DNA of 64,000 nt from CBDHHC01 sp965263345 (GTDB lineage Bacteria > Pseudomonadota > Alphaproteobacteria > Rhizobiales > CBDHHC01). The translations under genes were made by a program, and so were the position numbers. Positions 1 through 8,724 of the stretch are shown piece after piece; within the stretch, counting starts at the first letter, position 1; every line of letters starts with the position of its first letter. The DNA is taken from positions 434,001 through 498,000 of the forward strand of contig CBDHHC010000024.1 in assembly GCA_965263345.1 (NCBI GenBank), read 5' to 3'. Under the pieces are notes generated by a model that was given only the letters and a program-made list of their open reading frames with translations, made no database searches and was not told the origin of the DNA.

Positions 1-376
1 GCACATAAGCGACATCATCAAGTGATTTTAAACCTTCCATCACAAGTTCACCGATTTTATCTGCTTCAATATCGCCTTCACCTAGATTTTCCAATTGACG
101 CACAATGCCAGTTACCATGCGCTCTACTCGTTCATGTTCAACAGGACGTTTGCGTATTGCAATTTGTACTGAACGCATGAGCTTATCACGTTCAAATGGA
201 ACACGACGACCTGAGCGTTTTATAACTGTTAACTCACGCAATTGTATGCGCTCAAATGTAGTAAACCGCCCGCCACAATCAGAGCAAATACGTCTACGTC
301 TAATAGCAGTATGATCCTCTGTATGACGCGAGTCTTTGACTTGTGTTATTGTGCTGCCACAATAGGGACATCTCAT
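1..376 (-). CDS. nrdR: Transcriptional repressor NrdR (3' end outside window)
   Basis: Read on the minus strand from the ATG at 376 the protein begins MRCPYCGST, with Cys3 and Cys6 forming the first knuckle and ICSDCGGRF the second knuckle of the N-terminal zinc ribbon. An ATP-cone follows (VIKRSGRRVPFERDKL, then EGDIEADKIGELVMEGL). NrdR proteins are about 150-160 residues and repress ribonucleotide reductase genes in response to ATP/dATP. About 125 residues are visible and the frame runs off the left edge open. It lies 33 bp downstream of glyA on the same strand, an arrangement familiar from alphaproteobacteria, and is probably co-transcribed with it. Confidence 0.95.
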   Translation of the reverse strand, partial: MRCPYCGSTITQVKDSRHTEDHTAIRRRRICSDCGGRFTTFERIQLRELTVIKRSGRRVPFERDKLMRSVQIAIRKRPVEHERVERMVTGIVRQLENLGEGDIEADKIGELVMEGLKSLDDVAYV

Positions 377-409
377 ATTTTTATCCTTACATTCAGCACA
401 TTTTTTCTA

Positions 410-1708
410 TTAGTCTTTATAAATTGGGAAACCTTGGCAGAGCTCAATAACTTCCTGTTTAACTAAATTCTCAACAGCCTGGTTGTTTTCACCATTTTGG
501 GATACACCATCAAGAACTTTGATAATAAGTTGGCCTATTAATTTAAACTCTTCAGCCATAAAGCCCCGAGTTGTCCCTGCAGGTGTACCAAGACGTATAC
601 CAGACGTAATCATAGGTTTTTGAGGATCAAACGGAACACCGTTTTTATTACACGTAATATTAGCTCGCCCAAGAGCTTCTTCAGCAACCTTACCAGTCAG
701 ACCTTTTGGCCTTAAATCAACGAGAACAAGATGTGTATCTGTCCCACCAGACACCAAGTCTAAACCACCTTCTTTAAGGGTTTCTCCAAGGATTTTAGCA
801 TTATCAACAACATTCTGCGCATAGACTTGAAAATCTGGCTGCAAATCCTCCCCAAATGCTACAGCCTTACCAGCAATCACATGCATTAAAGGGCCACCCT
901 GTATTCCTGGGAAAATAGCTGAATTTACCTTTTTAGCAATCGCACTATCATTTGTGAGAATAATACCTCCACGAGGACCACGCAAAGTTTTATGAGTTGT
1001 TGAGGTCGCAACATGGGCATGCGGAAAAGGACTTGGATGTGCGCCACCTGCAACCAACCCAGCAAAATGCGCCATATCCACCATCAAATAAGCCCCGACC
1101 TCATCAGCAATTTCTCTGAAACGCTTAAAGTCAATAACTCTAGGATAAGCAGAACCACCAGCAATAATCATTTTTGGCTGATGTTCTTTAGCAAGCTTTG
1201 CAACCTCATCATAATCAATCAAATGAGTATCTTCACGAACCCCATATTCAACAGCATTAAACCATTTACCTGATTGGTTTGGAGGAGCTCCATGTGTTAG
1301 ATGCCCACCTGCTGCAAGGCTCAAGCCCATAATGGTATCACCTGGCTTAATTAATGCCATAAAAACTGCCTGATTAGCTTGTGAGCCAGAATTAGGCTGG
1401 ACATTTGCAAATTCACAATTAAAAAGCTTTGTCACTCTGTCTATGGCAATATTTTCAACAACATCAACATGTTGACATCCGCCATAATATCGTCTGCCAG
1501 GATACCCCTCTGCATATTTATTTGTAAGTACAGACCCAGCAGCCTCTAATACAGCTTTAGAAACAATATTCTCAGATGCAATAAGTTCAATTTCATTTTG
1601 CTGACGTGAAAGCTCATTATCAATAGACTGAGCTACTTCTGCATCTTTCTCAGACAATGACTGAGAAAAAAACGCTTGAGCCATTTTATTTGCATCACTG
1701 AGGTTCAT
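410..1708 (-). CDS. glyA: Serine hydroxymethyltransferase
   Basis: The 432-residue product has the full length of bacterial SHMT, the PLP enzyme that interconverts serine and glycine with tetrahydrofolate. Visible signatures are EIELIASENIVS near the N-terminus, KYAEGYPGRRYYGGC, VDMAHFAGLVAGG, and TSTTHKTLRGPRGG, which contains the Schiff-base lysine near residue 235-240. The protein is cytosolic and supplies glycine, which the nearby hemA needs, and one-carbon units. nrdR follows 33 bp downstream on the same strand. No riboswitch could be recognised in its 339-bp leader. Confidence 0.98.
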   Translation of the reverse strand: MNLSDANKMAQAFFSQSLSEKDAEVAQSIDNELSRQQNEIELIASENIVSKAVLEAAGSVLTNKYAEGYPGRRYYGGCQHVDVVENIAIDRVTKLFNCEFANVQPNSGSQANQAVFMALIKPGDTIMGLSLAAGGHLTHGAPPNQSGKWFNAVEYGVREDTHLIDYDEVAKLAKEHQPKMIIAGGSAYPRVIDFKRFREIADEVGAYLMVDMAHFAGLVAGGAHPSPFPHAHVATSTTHKTLRGPRGGIILTNDSAIAKKVNSAIFPGIQGGPLMHVIAGKAVAFGEDLQPDFQVYAQNVVDNAKILGETLKEGGLDLVSGGTDTHLVLVDLRPKGLTGKVAEEALGRANITCNKNGVPFDPQKPMITSGIRLGTPAGTTRGFMAEEFKLIGQLIIKVLDGVSQNGENNQAVENLVKQEVIELCQGFPIYKD

Positions 1709-2047
1709 ATTCTTTCCTTAACACAAAAAACTTATTGTTTACAGCAGACTAGAGTATTTCTATCCTGTTTTGAGATCCATCATGAACTATAAGTGCTCTG
1801 AAATAGAAGGGTGCGCACTACAAGAACCTTAAGGATAAATGGAAATAACTATCAATTCTAGATAATAGTTCGTAGAAACAACTTCCATATCATACAGAAG
1901 CTTACAATGCCAAGGTATGTTTAGCTTTTTTTCTTCTTTTTAAGGATTTAGGTAAAATTTATTGGAAGAATAAATAAAAATAAGGCATATTTTCCTGTAA
2001 CCATAGAGTGCAAAAGTTTGGCATTTAAAACAATTTATTCAATCACA
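1709..2047. other. Gene-free stretch upstream of glyA
   Basis: This 339-bp A+T-rich interval separates the small ORF ending at 2048 from glyA. No ORF with a plausible start, no tRNA and no recognisable riboswitch was found. There are T-rich runs around 1930-1942. It should carry the glyA promoter, but no convincing -35/-10 pair stands out. Confidence 0.4.
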
Positions 2048-2242
2048 TCATTGACTTAATAATTCAGAAAGCCTCTTTTTAAGCTTTCTTTTAGCAAGAT
2101 TTTGGAGATATGTCTGCTCGACCATTCTATTGCCCACAACACTGACCTCAACCCCGGTTTTTCCATCAATCGCAGCAACTTTGACAGAGCTGCCTATTTG
2201 CGTAAATTCAAAATATATATCGTTATTCGAATCAGAATTCAT
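2048..2242 (-). CDS. Small conserved protein, DUF6898-like
   Basis: A 64-residue protein starting MNSDSNNDIYFEF and ending in a basic helix (NLAKRKLKKRLSELLSQ). Its pattern (short beta strands around FEFTQIGSSVKVAAIDG, then GVEVSVVG) resembles small alphaproteobacterial proteins grouped as DUF6898, but that assignment rests on memory of the family pattern, not on a search. It begins 25 bp after the end of hemA on the same strand and is probably co-transcribed. No signal peptide or membrane segment. Function unknown. Confidence 0.65.
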   Translation of the reverse strand: MNSDSNNDIYFEFTQIGSSVKVAAIDGKTGVEVSVVGNRMVEQTYLQNLAKRKLKKRLSELLSQ

Positions 2243-2267
2243 AAAATATATAACCTGATAAATAGTT

Positions 2268-3479
2268 TTACGCGGCTCGTCTTAAATCCATTTCACGCCA
2301 TAAATCATTTAACGCTTCAACCAAATGATCCATATCCTTGTCACTATGCATTGGACCAGGCGTTAAACGTATACGCTCCAGACCTCTTGGAACTGTTGGA
2401 TAGTTGATAGGTTGAACATAAATTCCATAACGTAACATTAACGAGTCCGTTAATTGTTTACACCTAACAGGATCATAGACCATAACTGGAACAATATGAC
2501 TGGGATTATCTAAAACAGGAAGACCTGCTGATGCGAGTTTTCCTTTTAACAGTTGTGCTCTAGCTTGATGTTGTTGTCTTTCTACAGAACTATTTTTAAG
2601 GTGTTCAACACTCGCTAGGGCCCCAGCAACAATCGCGGGAGCAAGGGAGGTTGTAAAAATAAAACCTGAAGCATATGAGCGAATTGCATCAACGATATCG
2701 CAATCTGCTGCAATGTAGCCCCCCATCAAACCAAAACCCTTAGCCAAAGTGCCTTCTATAATGTCAACTTTAGATAAAACATTATCACGATCAGCAACAC
2801 CACCCCCGCGCTTACCGTACATACCAACGGCATGCACTTCATCAAGGTAAGTTAAGGCGTTATATTTCTTAGCTAAATCACATATTTTTTCAATAGGGGC
2901 AATATCCCCATCCATTGAATAGACAGACTCAAAAGCTATGATTTTAGGAATATTAATATCATATTCTTGAAGTTGACTCTCCAAATGGTCTAAATCATTG
3001 TGTTGCCAAATACGTTTTGGACCGCCACCTTGACGAATCCCTTCAATCATAGAAGCATGGTTCTTTTCATCCGAAAATATAACACATCCAGGAAGAATCT
3101 TAACCAATGTGCTAAGCGATGCTTCATTAGCAATATAGCCTGAAGTAAATAAAAGAGCCGATGTTTTCTGATGAAGATCTGCGAGAGATTTTTCAAGTTC
3201 TATATGATAATGTGTCGTACCCGCAATATTCCTAGTACCGCCGGAGCCAGCTCCTGCAGTATCAATTGCTTGGTGCATAGCTGCAATAACCTTTGGATGT
3301 TGTCCCATAGCCAAATAGTCATTGCTACACCATACCTTTATGTCCTGAACACCTTCATTCGTAAAATGTTCAGCATTCGGGAAAGAGCCACACTTTCTCC
3401 GAATATCAGCAAATTCTCTATATCGCCCTTCTTGCCTAAGAGCTTTTAAAGAGGTTGCAAAAAATTCCTTATAATCCAT
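2268..3479 (-). CDS. hemA: 5-aminolevulinate synthase
   Basis: The 403-residue product is a Shemin-pathway ALA synthase, an alpha-oxoamine synthase that condenses glycine and succinyl-CoA with PLP. It has the usual N-terminus of alphaproteobacterial ALAS, the VWCSNDYLAMGQHP motif, TAGAGSGGTRNIAGTTHYH, YLDEVHAVGMYG (PLP-binding Asp/His) and GTLAKGFGLMGGY with the Schiff-base lysine near residue 245. This route to haem is typical of alphaproteobacteria. The haem demand of the window is high, given the several c-type cytochromes at 39 and 54-60 kb. No clear Irr, Fur or Fnr operator was found in the 275 bp upstream. Confidence 0.98.
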   Translation of the reverse strand: MDYKEFFATSLKALRQEGRYREFADIRRKCGSFPNAEHFTNEGVQDIKVWCSNDYLAMGQHPKVIAAMHQAIDTAGAGSGGTRNIAGTTHYHIELEKSLADLHQKTSALLFTSGYIANEASLSTLVKILPGCVIFSDEKNHASMIEGIRQGGGPKRIWQHNDLDHLESQLQEYDINIPKIIAFESVYSMDGDIAPIEKICDLAKKYNALTYLDEVHAVGMYGKRGGGVADRDNVLSKVDIIEGTLAKGFGLMGGYIAADCDIVDAIRSYASGFIFTTSLAPAIVAGALASVEHLKNSSVERQQHQARAQLLKGKLASAGLPVLDNPSHIVPVMVYDPVRCKQLTDSLMLRYGIYVQPINYPTVPRGLERIRLTPGPMHSDKDMDHLVEALNDLWREMDLRRAA

Positions 3480-3754
3480 CCGAAACCCACTTCGATCTTA
3501 ACTAGGGTCGGGCCTTATTTGTTATAAACTCACTTGGGAATACATAGCCTTCCATATATTTCATAAAAAAGCAAAGCCTAATTATAAAATATAGAAAATG
3601 CCACATACAATCAAAGAGATCTTAACAAAAGGCTCATTATGTTCATATTGATGATAATTGTTCATAATCATTAATATTATATATATTCATATGTAACAAA
3701 ATCTAAGACTTAAAATAAATATAATGAATGTGGCAAAATATATGGTGAATTCAA

Positions 3755-5065
3755 TCAATTAACAGCTGCAACTCGACTTAAAGCATCTTTTCTGTATACA
3801 TCGTGTCTAAAATGCGCAATACCGTCGCCAGTTGCCCAAGCTGTAACATAAACAATATAGATAGGAATGCGTTGTTTCAGTTTAACATCTTCACGAGATC
3901 CAACTCTTTTAACTTCGGCAATTCGAGAAATATTCCACCCACCAGTATCTTCTAAAATCCAAGAAACAAGCTGCTGAATATTCTGCACACGAATACAACC
4001 GGAACTATCTGCTCTAAAATTTTCAGTAAATAGTTGTTTTGAAGGTGTATCATGCAAAAACACCGCATGAGCATTGTGGAAATTAATCTTCACAAATCCC
4101 AAAGCATTTTCTTTCCAAGGGTCTTGTTTAAAAATAAACTTTTTCGCCACATCCTCATTCCAGTTAATAGACTGAGATGGCACAAGCTGTCCTTTTTTAT
4201 CATAAACATTGATTTTGGACTGTTCTAAGAGATCTTTGCCCTTCTCAGTGTATTTAATCGCCTGTGGAACCAAGTCTTTACGGATGATGCTTCTTGGTAA
4301 TGTCCAATAAGGGTTAAAATTAATTTCATGAATTTTACTAGTGATAACAGGGGTTTGTCTGTCAATTTTGCCAATAATCGCAACATGGCGAGAGACCACA
4401 CGTTCATCTTGAATAGCTTCAACTTGTGCAGCTGGAATATTCGCTAATACATATTTCTTGGCATTTTTCTTAACTAGCTTTTTCAAACGAACCAAATTCG
4501 TCCTCAATTGCCTTAATCTGGCACTTGCTGGTACATTAAGAGCCCTTATTGTTTCTTTGTCAGTTACACCAGTAGTGGTAAGCCCATTCCTTTTTTGAAA
4601 TTTTTTAACGGCTTCTGATACATAGTAATCAAATGTCTCTGCATATCCAGATTGTTGCGATAAATCTCCAGTGATGATCAGCCTTTGCCTTAACTGCTTT
4701 ACAGCCGGCGTGTTGATGCCAACTTTCATCTCAATATCCGGAACTTTCACCCACCCTCCTTTAGCAACTATTTCCGCATAACGCTTAATTGCGATGCGCA
4801 TAGGGTCGATATTTTTCTTAGAGAGTGTCGGAAAACCTCTTTGGGGGTTAGATTCCCATTGTTTTGCAAATGACCTATCAAACTCTTGTCCCCATTCATT
4901 ATCAGCATCATCATAGGCAGAAGCTGCATACTGTATTTCTTGAGATGGATCATTGGCATGACTTGTATTTATTGAAAAAAATAATACAGTAAACACAATA
5001 AAACAAAGTTTAATAAATAATTGTTTTTTGCATATCTGATTATAACTTAAATAATACTCAATCAT
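3755..5065 (-). CDS. Exported L,D-transpeptidase with peptidoglycan-binding domain
   Basis: A 436-residue exported protein. It has an N-terminal hydrophobic segment (LCFIVFTVLFFSINTSHA), then a peptidoglycan-binding type 1 domain at about 100-170 (GINTPAVKQLRQRL, VKKFQKRNGLTTTG) and a YkuD catalytic domain at about 205-395. The active site is visible: a His in AVFLHDTPSK near 337 and the nucleophile in SSGCIRVQN near Cys355. The large domain order matches the YcbB/LdtD group, which makes 3-3 peptidoglycan cross-links in the periplasm. It stands alone, preceded by a perfect 20-bp palindrome 51 bp before the start. Confidence 0.93.
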   Translation of the reverse strand: MIEYYLSYNQICKKQLFIKLCFIVFTVLFFSINTSHANDPSQEIQYAASAYDDADNEWGQEFDRSFAKQWESNPQRGFPTLSKKNIDPMRIAIKRYAEIVAKGGWVKVPDIEMKVGINTPAVKQLRQRLIITGDLSQQSGYAETFDYYVSEAVKKFQKRNGLTTTGVTDKETIRALNVPASARLRQLRTNLVRLKKLVKKNAKKYVLANIPAAQVEAIQDERVVSRHVAIIGKIDRQTPVITSKIHEINFNPYWTLPRSIIRKDLVPQAIKYTEKGKDLLEQSKINVYDKKGQLVPSQSINWNEDVAKKFIFKQDPWKENALGFVKINFHNAHAVFLHDTPSKQLFTENFRADSSGCIRVQNIQQLVSWILEDTGGWNISRIAEVKRVGSREDVKLKQRIPIYIVYVTAWATGDGIAHFRHDVYRKDALSRVAAVN

Positions 5066-5115
5066 TTTTCTCTGCCCATCAAACTTATATTTGAGTTACT
5101 AAGTAAAAACATTTT

Positions 5116-5135
5116 AATCATCCAATTGGATGATT
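5116..5135. promoter_or_regulatory. Perfect 20-bp palindrome, candidate operator
   Basis: AATCATCCAATTGGATGATT is self-complementary over all 20 bases. It lies 51 bp upstream of the L,D-transpeptidase start and about 140 bp beyond the end of msrA. No T-run follows on either strand, so it does not look like an intrinsic terminator. A dimeric repressor or activator site is the simplest reading. The cognate factor is unknown. Confidence 0.45.
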
Positions 5136-5275
5136 TTATGTCAATAAATATGAAACTCAGATTTTAGCTTATAACATACAATCATATCACAAGTGTCGTA
5201 AACATATATTCAAAATGTAAATATACTAATTATATATCTTTCAGCTCTAATCTTTATAGTTTTAAGAAACTTTTA

Positions 5276-5974
5276 TTACTTTAAGCCACCATGAGCCTGT
5301 TTACCCCAGACTTGCTTAATACGCGCATCCCTTTTGCAACCAAATCTATAATAATTATATCTGATAGGATTCTTTTTATAGTAATCTTGGTGATATGTTT
5401 CTGCAGGATAAAATGAGCCAGCTTTTAATATAGGTGTAACAATAGGCTTTGAGAGTGTTTTTTCTTTTATCAGAGTTTCTTTGGAAGCTGTTGCTAAATC
5501 AAACTGCTCTTTTGAATTGGTAAAAATTGCTGTTTTATAACTATGACCTCGATCACAGAATTGTCCCCCATCATCAGTTGGGTCAACTGTTCTCCAAAAA
5601 TAGAACAATAGTTTTTTATAACTTACTTTTTCAGGATCATAAGTGACTTCCACAGCTTCATAGTGCCCAGAATTTCCATAGGTAACTGATTTATATGTTG
5701 GATTATCTGTTGAGCCACCAGTGTAACCAGAGATCGTTTTGACGACCCCCTCAACTTTGTCAAAATCAGATTCCACACACCAAAAACACCCACCAGCAAA
5801 AATCGCTGTTTTATATTTGCTGTCTGGAACTTTTTTATCATTTGCATTAGTTTTAACTTGAGCAGTTTGAATTTTTGCAGGATTAGATTTTGATTGTTGT
5901 ATGTCGGCTGGAGCATTAAATGAAAAAAGTGCATAAACACCAACGACAAGGCCTCTGATTATGACAGTCAACAT
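5276..5974 (-). CDS. msrA: Exported peptide-methionine (S)-S-oxide reductase MsrA
   Basis: A 232-residue MsrA. The catalytic motif GGCFWCVESDF lies near residue 60, followed by GYTGGSTDNPTYKSV, YGNSGHYEAVEVTYDP and HQDYYKKNP, all characteristic of the family, which reduces methionine-S-sulfoxide in proteins. The N-terminal 24 residues are hydrophobic (LTVIIRGLVVGVYALFSF), so the enzyme is probably periplasmic or membrane-tethered. msrB lies 43 bp upstream on the same strand and is also exported, giving a periplasmic repair pair. Confidence 0.95.
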   Translation of the reverse strand: MLTVIIRGLVVGVYALFSFNAPADIQQSKSNPAKIQTAQVKTNANDKKVPDSKYKTAIFAGGCFWCVESDFDKVEGVVKTISGYTGGSTDNPTYKSVTYGNSGHYEAVEVTYDPEKVSYKKLLFYFWRTVDPTDDGGQFCDRGHSYKTAIFTNSKEQFDLATASKETLIKEKTLSKPIVTPILKAGSFYPAETYHQDYYKKNPIRYNYYRFGCKRDARIKQVWGKQAHGGLK

Positions 5975-6017
5975 ATTTCTTACCTCTGTTTTTGTGAGAG
6001 ACGTATTGATTTTATTT

Positions 6018-6506
6018 TTATGTATCTGCTTTACTAGGTTTAAACACTAAAACATCGCCATTATTACAATATCTAAGTCCTGTCGGTTTTGGACCGTCAT
6101 TAAACACATGCCCATGATGTCCGCCACATCTCGCGCAATGATATTCTGTTCTTGGATACAACAATGTATAATCTCTTTTTGTACCAACACGTCCTGGGAT
6201 GACATCATAAAAGCTTGGCCAACCTGTGCCACTTTCAAATTTCGTTTCAGACTTAAATAAAGCAAGGTCACAACCAACACAGTGATATGTCCCGGCTCTT
6301 TTTTCCTTATTTAATGGGCTTGAATGAGGGTATTCTGTACCTTCCTTACGCAAAATCTTGAATTGTTGTGGTGTCAATCGTTTGCGCCATTCATCATCGC
6401 TCAAAACAAGTTTTTTTATTGTTTCAGCCACAGCACCCACTGTTGAAAAAATCATTGTACCTGCACTTAAAACAGCAGCTTTTAAGAAATTGCGTTTTGT
6501 AATCAT
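6018..6506 (-). CDS. msrB: Tat-exported peptide-methionine (R)-S-oxide reductase MsrB
   Basis: A 162-residue MsrB. Two CxxC zinc knuckles (CVGCDLALF and CARCGGHHG) frame GTGWPSFYDV and GHVFNDGP. The catalytic cysteine is in RYCNNGD; the usual RYCxNS has become RYCNNG, a mild variation. The N-terminus MITKRNFLKAAVLSAG followed by a hydrophobic stretch looks like a Tat-type signal (KRNFLK). It reduces methionine-R-sulfoxide, complementing MsrA 43 bp downstream. An exported msrBA pair fits oxidant exposure of periplasmic redox proteins. Confidence 0.95.
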   Translation of the reverse strand: MITKRNFLKAAVLSAGTMIFSTVGAVAETIKKLVLSDDEWRKRLTPQQFKILRKEGTEYPHSSPLNKEKRAGTYHCVGCDLALFKSETKFESGTGWPSFYDVIPGRVGTKRDYTLLYPRTEYHCARCGGHHGHVFNDGPKPTGLRYCNNGDVLVFKPSKADT

Positions 6507-6717
6507 TTTAAATGCCCTAAATTTAGCGATTGTATCTTATTTATAATATAAGTGATAAATTATCGGTTTATATACAACTCAATTCTGTGTGATAGAGATT
6601 TGAACAAAGTCAGATTTTTATTGTCTTATGACTAAATCCACTTAAAAATCACACAGGATAATTAGTCCGCAAACCTTCTATATGGGCTAGTTGTGGCGAT
6701 AATACGTAAAAGATCAG

Positions 6718-7215
6718 CTAGGATGAGCAAGAAAGTTCTATTTCGATTGTACCTGGCCAACTATTATTGCGTTCATTACATTCATTAATTTGGTTATCTC
6801 GATCAATTTTTATTTTAATCTTTCGTTTACCATCCAAATTTTGTCCTGCAATAAAGCGACAAGCTTTGATTTCTCTTTTATATTTTTCGCCTGGTTTAAT
6901 GACTTGCCCAACGCCAGATTCATCTATGCATTTTTCATTATTGATATCCCAGACACTGACCAGTGAACTTTTTGCTGATTTAGCTGGAGCTGTACCAATA
7001 TTTTTGATGATTATTGAACCAACAATCTTAGGAGATACTGCATTACATTTTCCTGACCATTTTATATTAGTACCCTCAGATACAATCACTAGGTCAGGAG
7101 CTGGCTTACCTTTCACAAAACACTTACGTTTTGCCCAACTGGCAGAAAGACTTGATATTAAAAAAATACAGACACAAACAGAAATAAGAAACGCAATATT
7201 TAATACTCTCACCAC
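6718..7215 (-). CDS. Secreted CARDB-like protein
   Basis: A 165-residue protein with an N-terminal signal segment (LNIAFLISVCVCIFLISS). The beta-rich body contains PDLVIVSEG, IVGSIIIKNIGTAPAKSA and NECNERNNSW, the alternating pattern of CARDB/APHP-type adhesion-like domains (NxG, then NE.NN near the end). Cysteines around the body may form disulfides. It is paralogous to the protein at 8132-8590, which has PDLLIRSVDL, KGKVTIKNVG and RESNELNNTF in equivalent places. Function unknown; probably a periplasmic or secreted structural domain. Confidence 0.7.
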   Translation of the reverse strand: MVRVLNIAFLISVCVCIFLISSLSASWAKRKCFVKGKPAPDLVIVSEGTNIKWSGKCNAVSPKIVGSIIIKNIGTAPAKSAKSSLVSVWDINNEKCIDESGVGQVIKPGEKYKREIKACRFIAGQNLDGKRKIKIKIDRDNQINECNERNNSWPGTIEIELSCSS

Positions 7216-7411
7216 CCACTCCCCTCATAAAATCCAGGTTAAGAAATTACGATTCAAAAATCTCAATATTTTTGGAATAAATTATATTAAAACATTTTCA
7301 TGACTACATCATAATTGAATTTGCAGCATAAGGTAATTTTTTTTGTTTTACCCATATTTCTTTATGACATACTCTTTTTATAGATGTCGAATGATCTATT
7401 CTAACTATATC

Positions 7412-7945
7412 TCAGAAATCATTTAACACCCAGTCAGTTGGACATCCAGTGTCCTTCATTTTTTGCTCTATGTTATTCACCCGTTCTTCATTTTTTAGTT
7501 CCTGGAAAAGCTCTCTAGCTAACTGCCAGTTTTCGCAAGCAAGTGTAAGATCGCCCATAGCGTGATTTAACTCGGCTAATGAAAGTCTTGCCTGAGAGAG
7601 AGTTATAACATCTTGATCTTTAGAGGCTGTCATTATAGCCTTTTCCATAAACTCTTCTGCATCTTCGAATTTGTTTTGCAAAAAAGCTTGCTTGCCTTTT
7701 GACAAGTAACTATTTGCTTCACTTGGTTCTGAAGAAACATCTTCTCTTTTGTTGCGGAGCAATATGCCATCTTCTTGTGAGTCAATGGCCAACTCATCAA
7801 CAGGGTTTTCAAAGCCGCTTTTAGGACATGATAAGTCACCATCTTTCGGCTCCCGTACTTTAGATACGTTTTTGAAGCGTATGATGATGCCAATTACAAT
7901 GAAGCAAACAAACAAAAATGCTAATAAGGATAAGAAGGTTATCAT
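7412..7945 (-). CDS. Membrane-anchored TPR-like protein
   Basis: 177 residues. An N-terminal transmembrane helix (residues about 2-23, ITFLSLLAFLFVCFIVIGII) is followed by a polar linker. A helical region from about 75 onwards has TPR-like spacing: SYLSKGKQAFLQNKFEDAEEF, then AMGDLTLACENWQLARELFQ. This suggests a protein-protein interaction scaffold tethered to the inner membrane. It lies between two CARDB-like genes on the same strand but is separated from each by 190 bp or so. No enzymatic motif seen. Confidence 0.6.
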   Translation of the reverse strand: MITFLSLLAFLFVCFIVIGIIIRFKNVSKVREPKDGDLSCPKSGFENPVDELAIDSQEDGILLRNKREDVSSEPSEANSYLSKGKQAFLQNKFEDAEEFMEKAIMTASKDQDVITLSQARLSLAELNHAMGDLTLACENWQLARELFQELKNEERVNNIEQKMKDTGCPTDWVLNDF

Positions 7946-8048
7946 AAGTTTCTTTGAGGTAAAATAGAATGTTTTGTTTAAACCACCTATAGAACATTCT
8001 GAGCATGATCTAAAAGAGGGCGATTACGGAAACTTAATGAAATATCAT

Positions 8049-8078
8049 AAAAAGGCGAGCTAAAATAGCTGCCTTTTT
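8049..8078. terminator. Intrinsic terminator, bidirectional shape
   Basis: AAAAAGGC and GCCTTTTT form the outer stem, with an inner AGCT pairing. It lies about 55-85 bp past the stop of the CARDB-like gene ending at 8132, so it would terminate that minus-strand transcript (T-run provided by the A-run at its left). Confidence 0.7.
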
Positions 8079-8131
8079 AGAATCTATATTATTAGCTTTT
8101 AGTATTATTCCTAAAAAGATATGCTTTTAGA

Positions 8132-8590
8132 TCAGCAATAGACAGGAACTTTAACAGCAAATGTATTGTTTAATTCGTTAGACTCACGAATCTTGTCTTT
8201 TGGATCAACATGGATGATAATTTTTCTTAAACCACCATAATACCTTTTCTTATGAAAACGACCAATGTTAATTCTCACTGTTGTTGTTTCACCTGGTGCG
8301 AGTGAATTGATCTTGATGTCATTATCACGAAATTCTTCATTGTGAATATCAAAAACTTTGATCAATGGCGTAAACACAAGAGCACGTGCACGTCTGTCAC
8401 CAACATTCTTAATCGTGACTTTACCTTTAATAGCAGAGCCAACTGCACCACATTTACCAGTCGGATATAAATCTACAGAACGGATCAATAAGTCTGGCAA
8501 ATCACCTGCAGCGGCTGTATTAGCAACGCTTGATCCAATTAAAAGCGCAAGTGCTACAATAGCACTTCCCAAATATGTCATAGACTTCAT
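8132..8590 (-). CDS. Secreted CARDB-like protein
   Basis: A 152-residue protein with a clear signal peptide (GSAIVALALLIGSSVANTAAA). The single beta-sandwich has the CARDB hallmarks PDLLIRSVDL, GKVTIKNVGDRRARA, LAPGETTTVRINI and ESNELNNTFAVKVPVYC. It is a diverged paralogue of the product at 6718-7215. The terminal Cys and an internal GKCGAVG Cys may form a disulfide. The context gives no partner. Likely a periplasmic or surface protein; role unknown. Confidence 0.7.
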   Translation of the reverse strand: MKSMTYLGSAIVALALLIGSSVANTAAAGDLPDLLIRSVDLYPTGKCGAVGSAIKGKVTIKNVGDRRARALVFTPLIKVFDIHNEEFRDNDIKINSLAPGETTTVRINIGRFHKKRYYGGLRKIIIHVDPKDKIRESNELNNTFAVKVPVYC

Positions 8591-8724
8591 AATATGTCTC
8601 CCCAGTCATGGATAAAAACTTTTTTCAAATTACCTACAAGATATCATAATCATAAGAGGCATAATCAAGATCTATATGACTTATATTTTTGTTATATTAT
8701 GTGAAGGACTTATTCAGATAATGT

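Noticed and set aside
3600..3754. Fur/Irr-like A+T-rich repeat (GATAATTGTTCATAATCAT) upstream of hemA
   Set aside because: The halves are not true inverted repeats and the match to a Fur box or Irr ICE motif is poor in such A+T-rich DNA.
6718..8590. CARDB-TPR-CARDB block as a secretion or pilus system
   Set aside because: The three genes are spaced by about 190 bp each with a terminator, and no secretion components are nearby.
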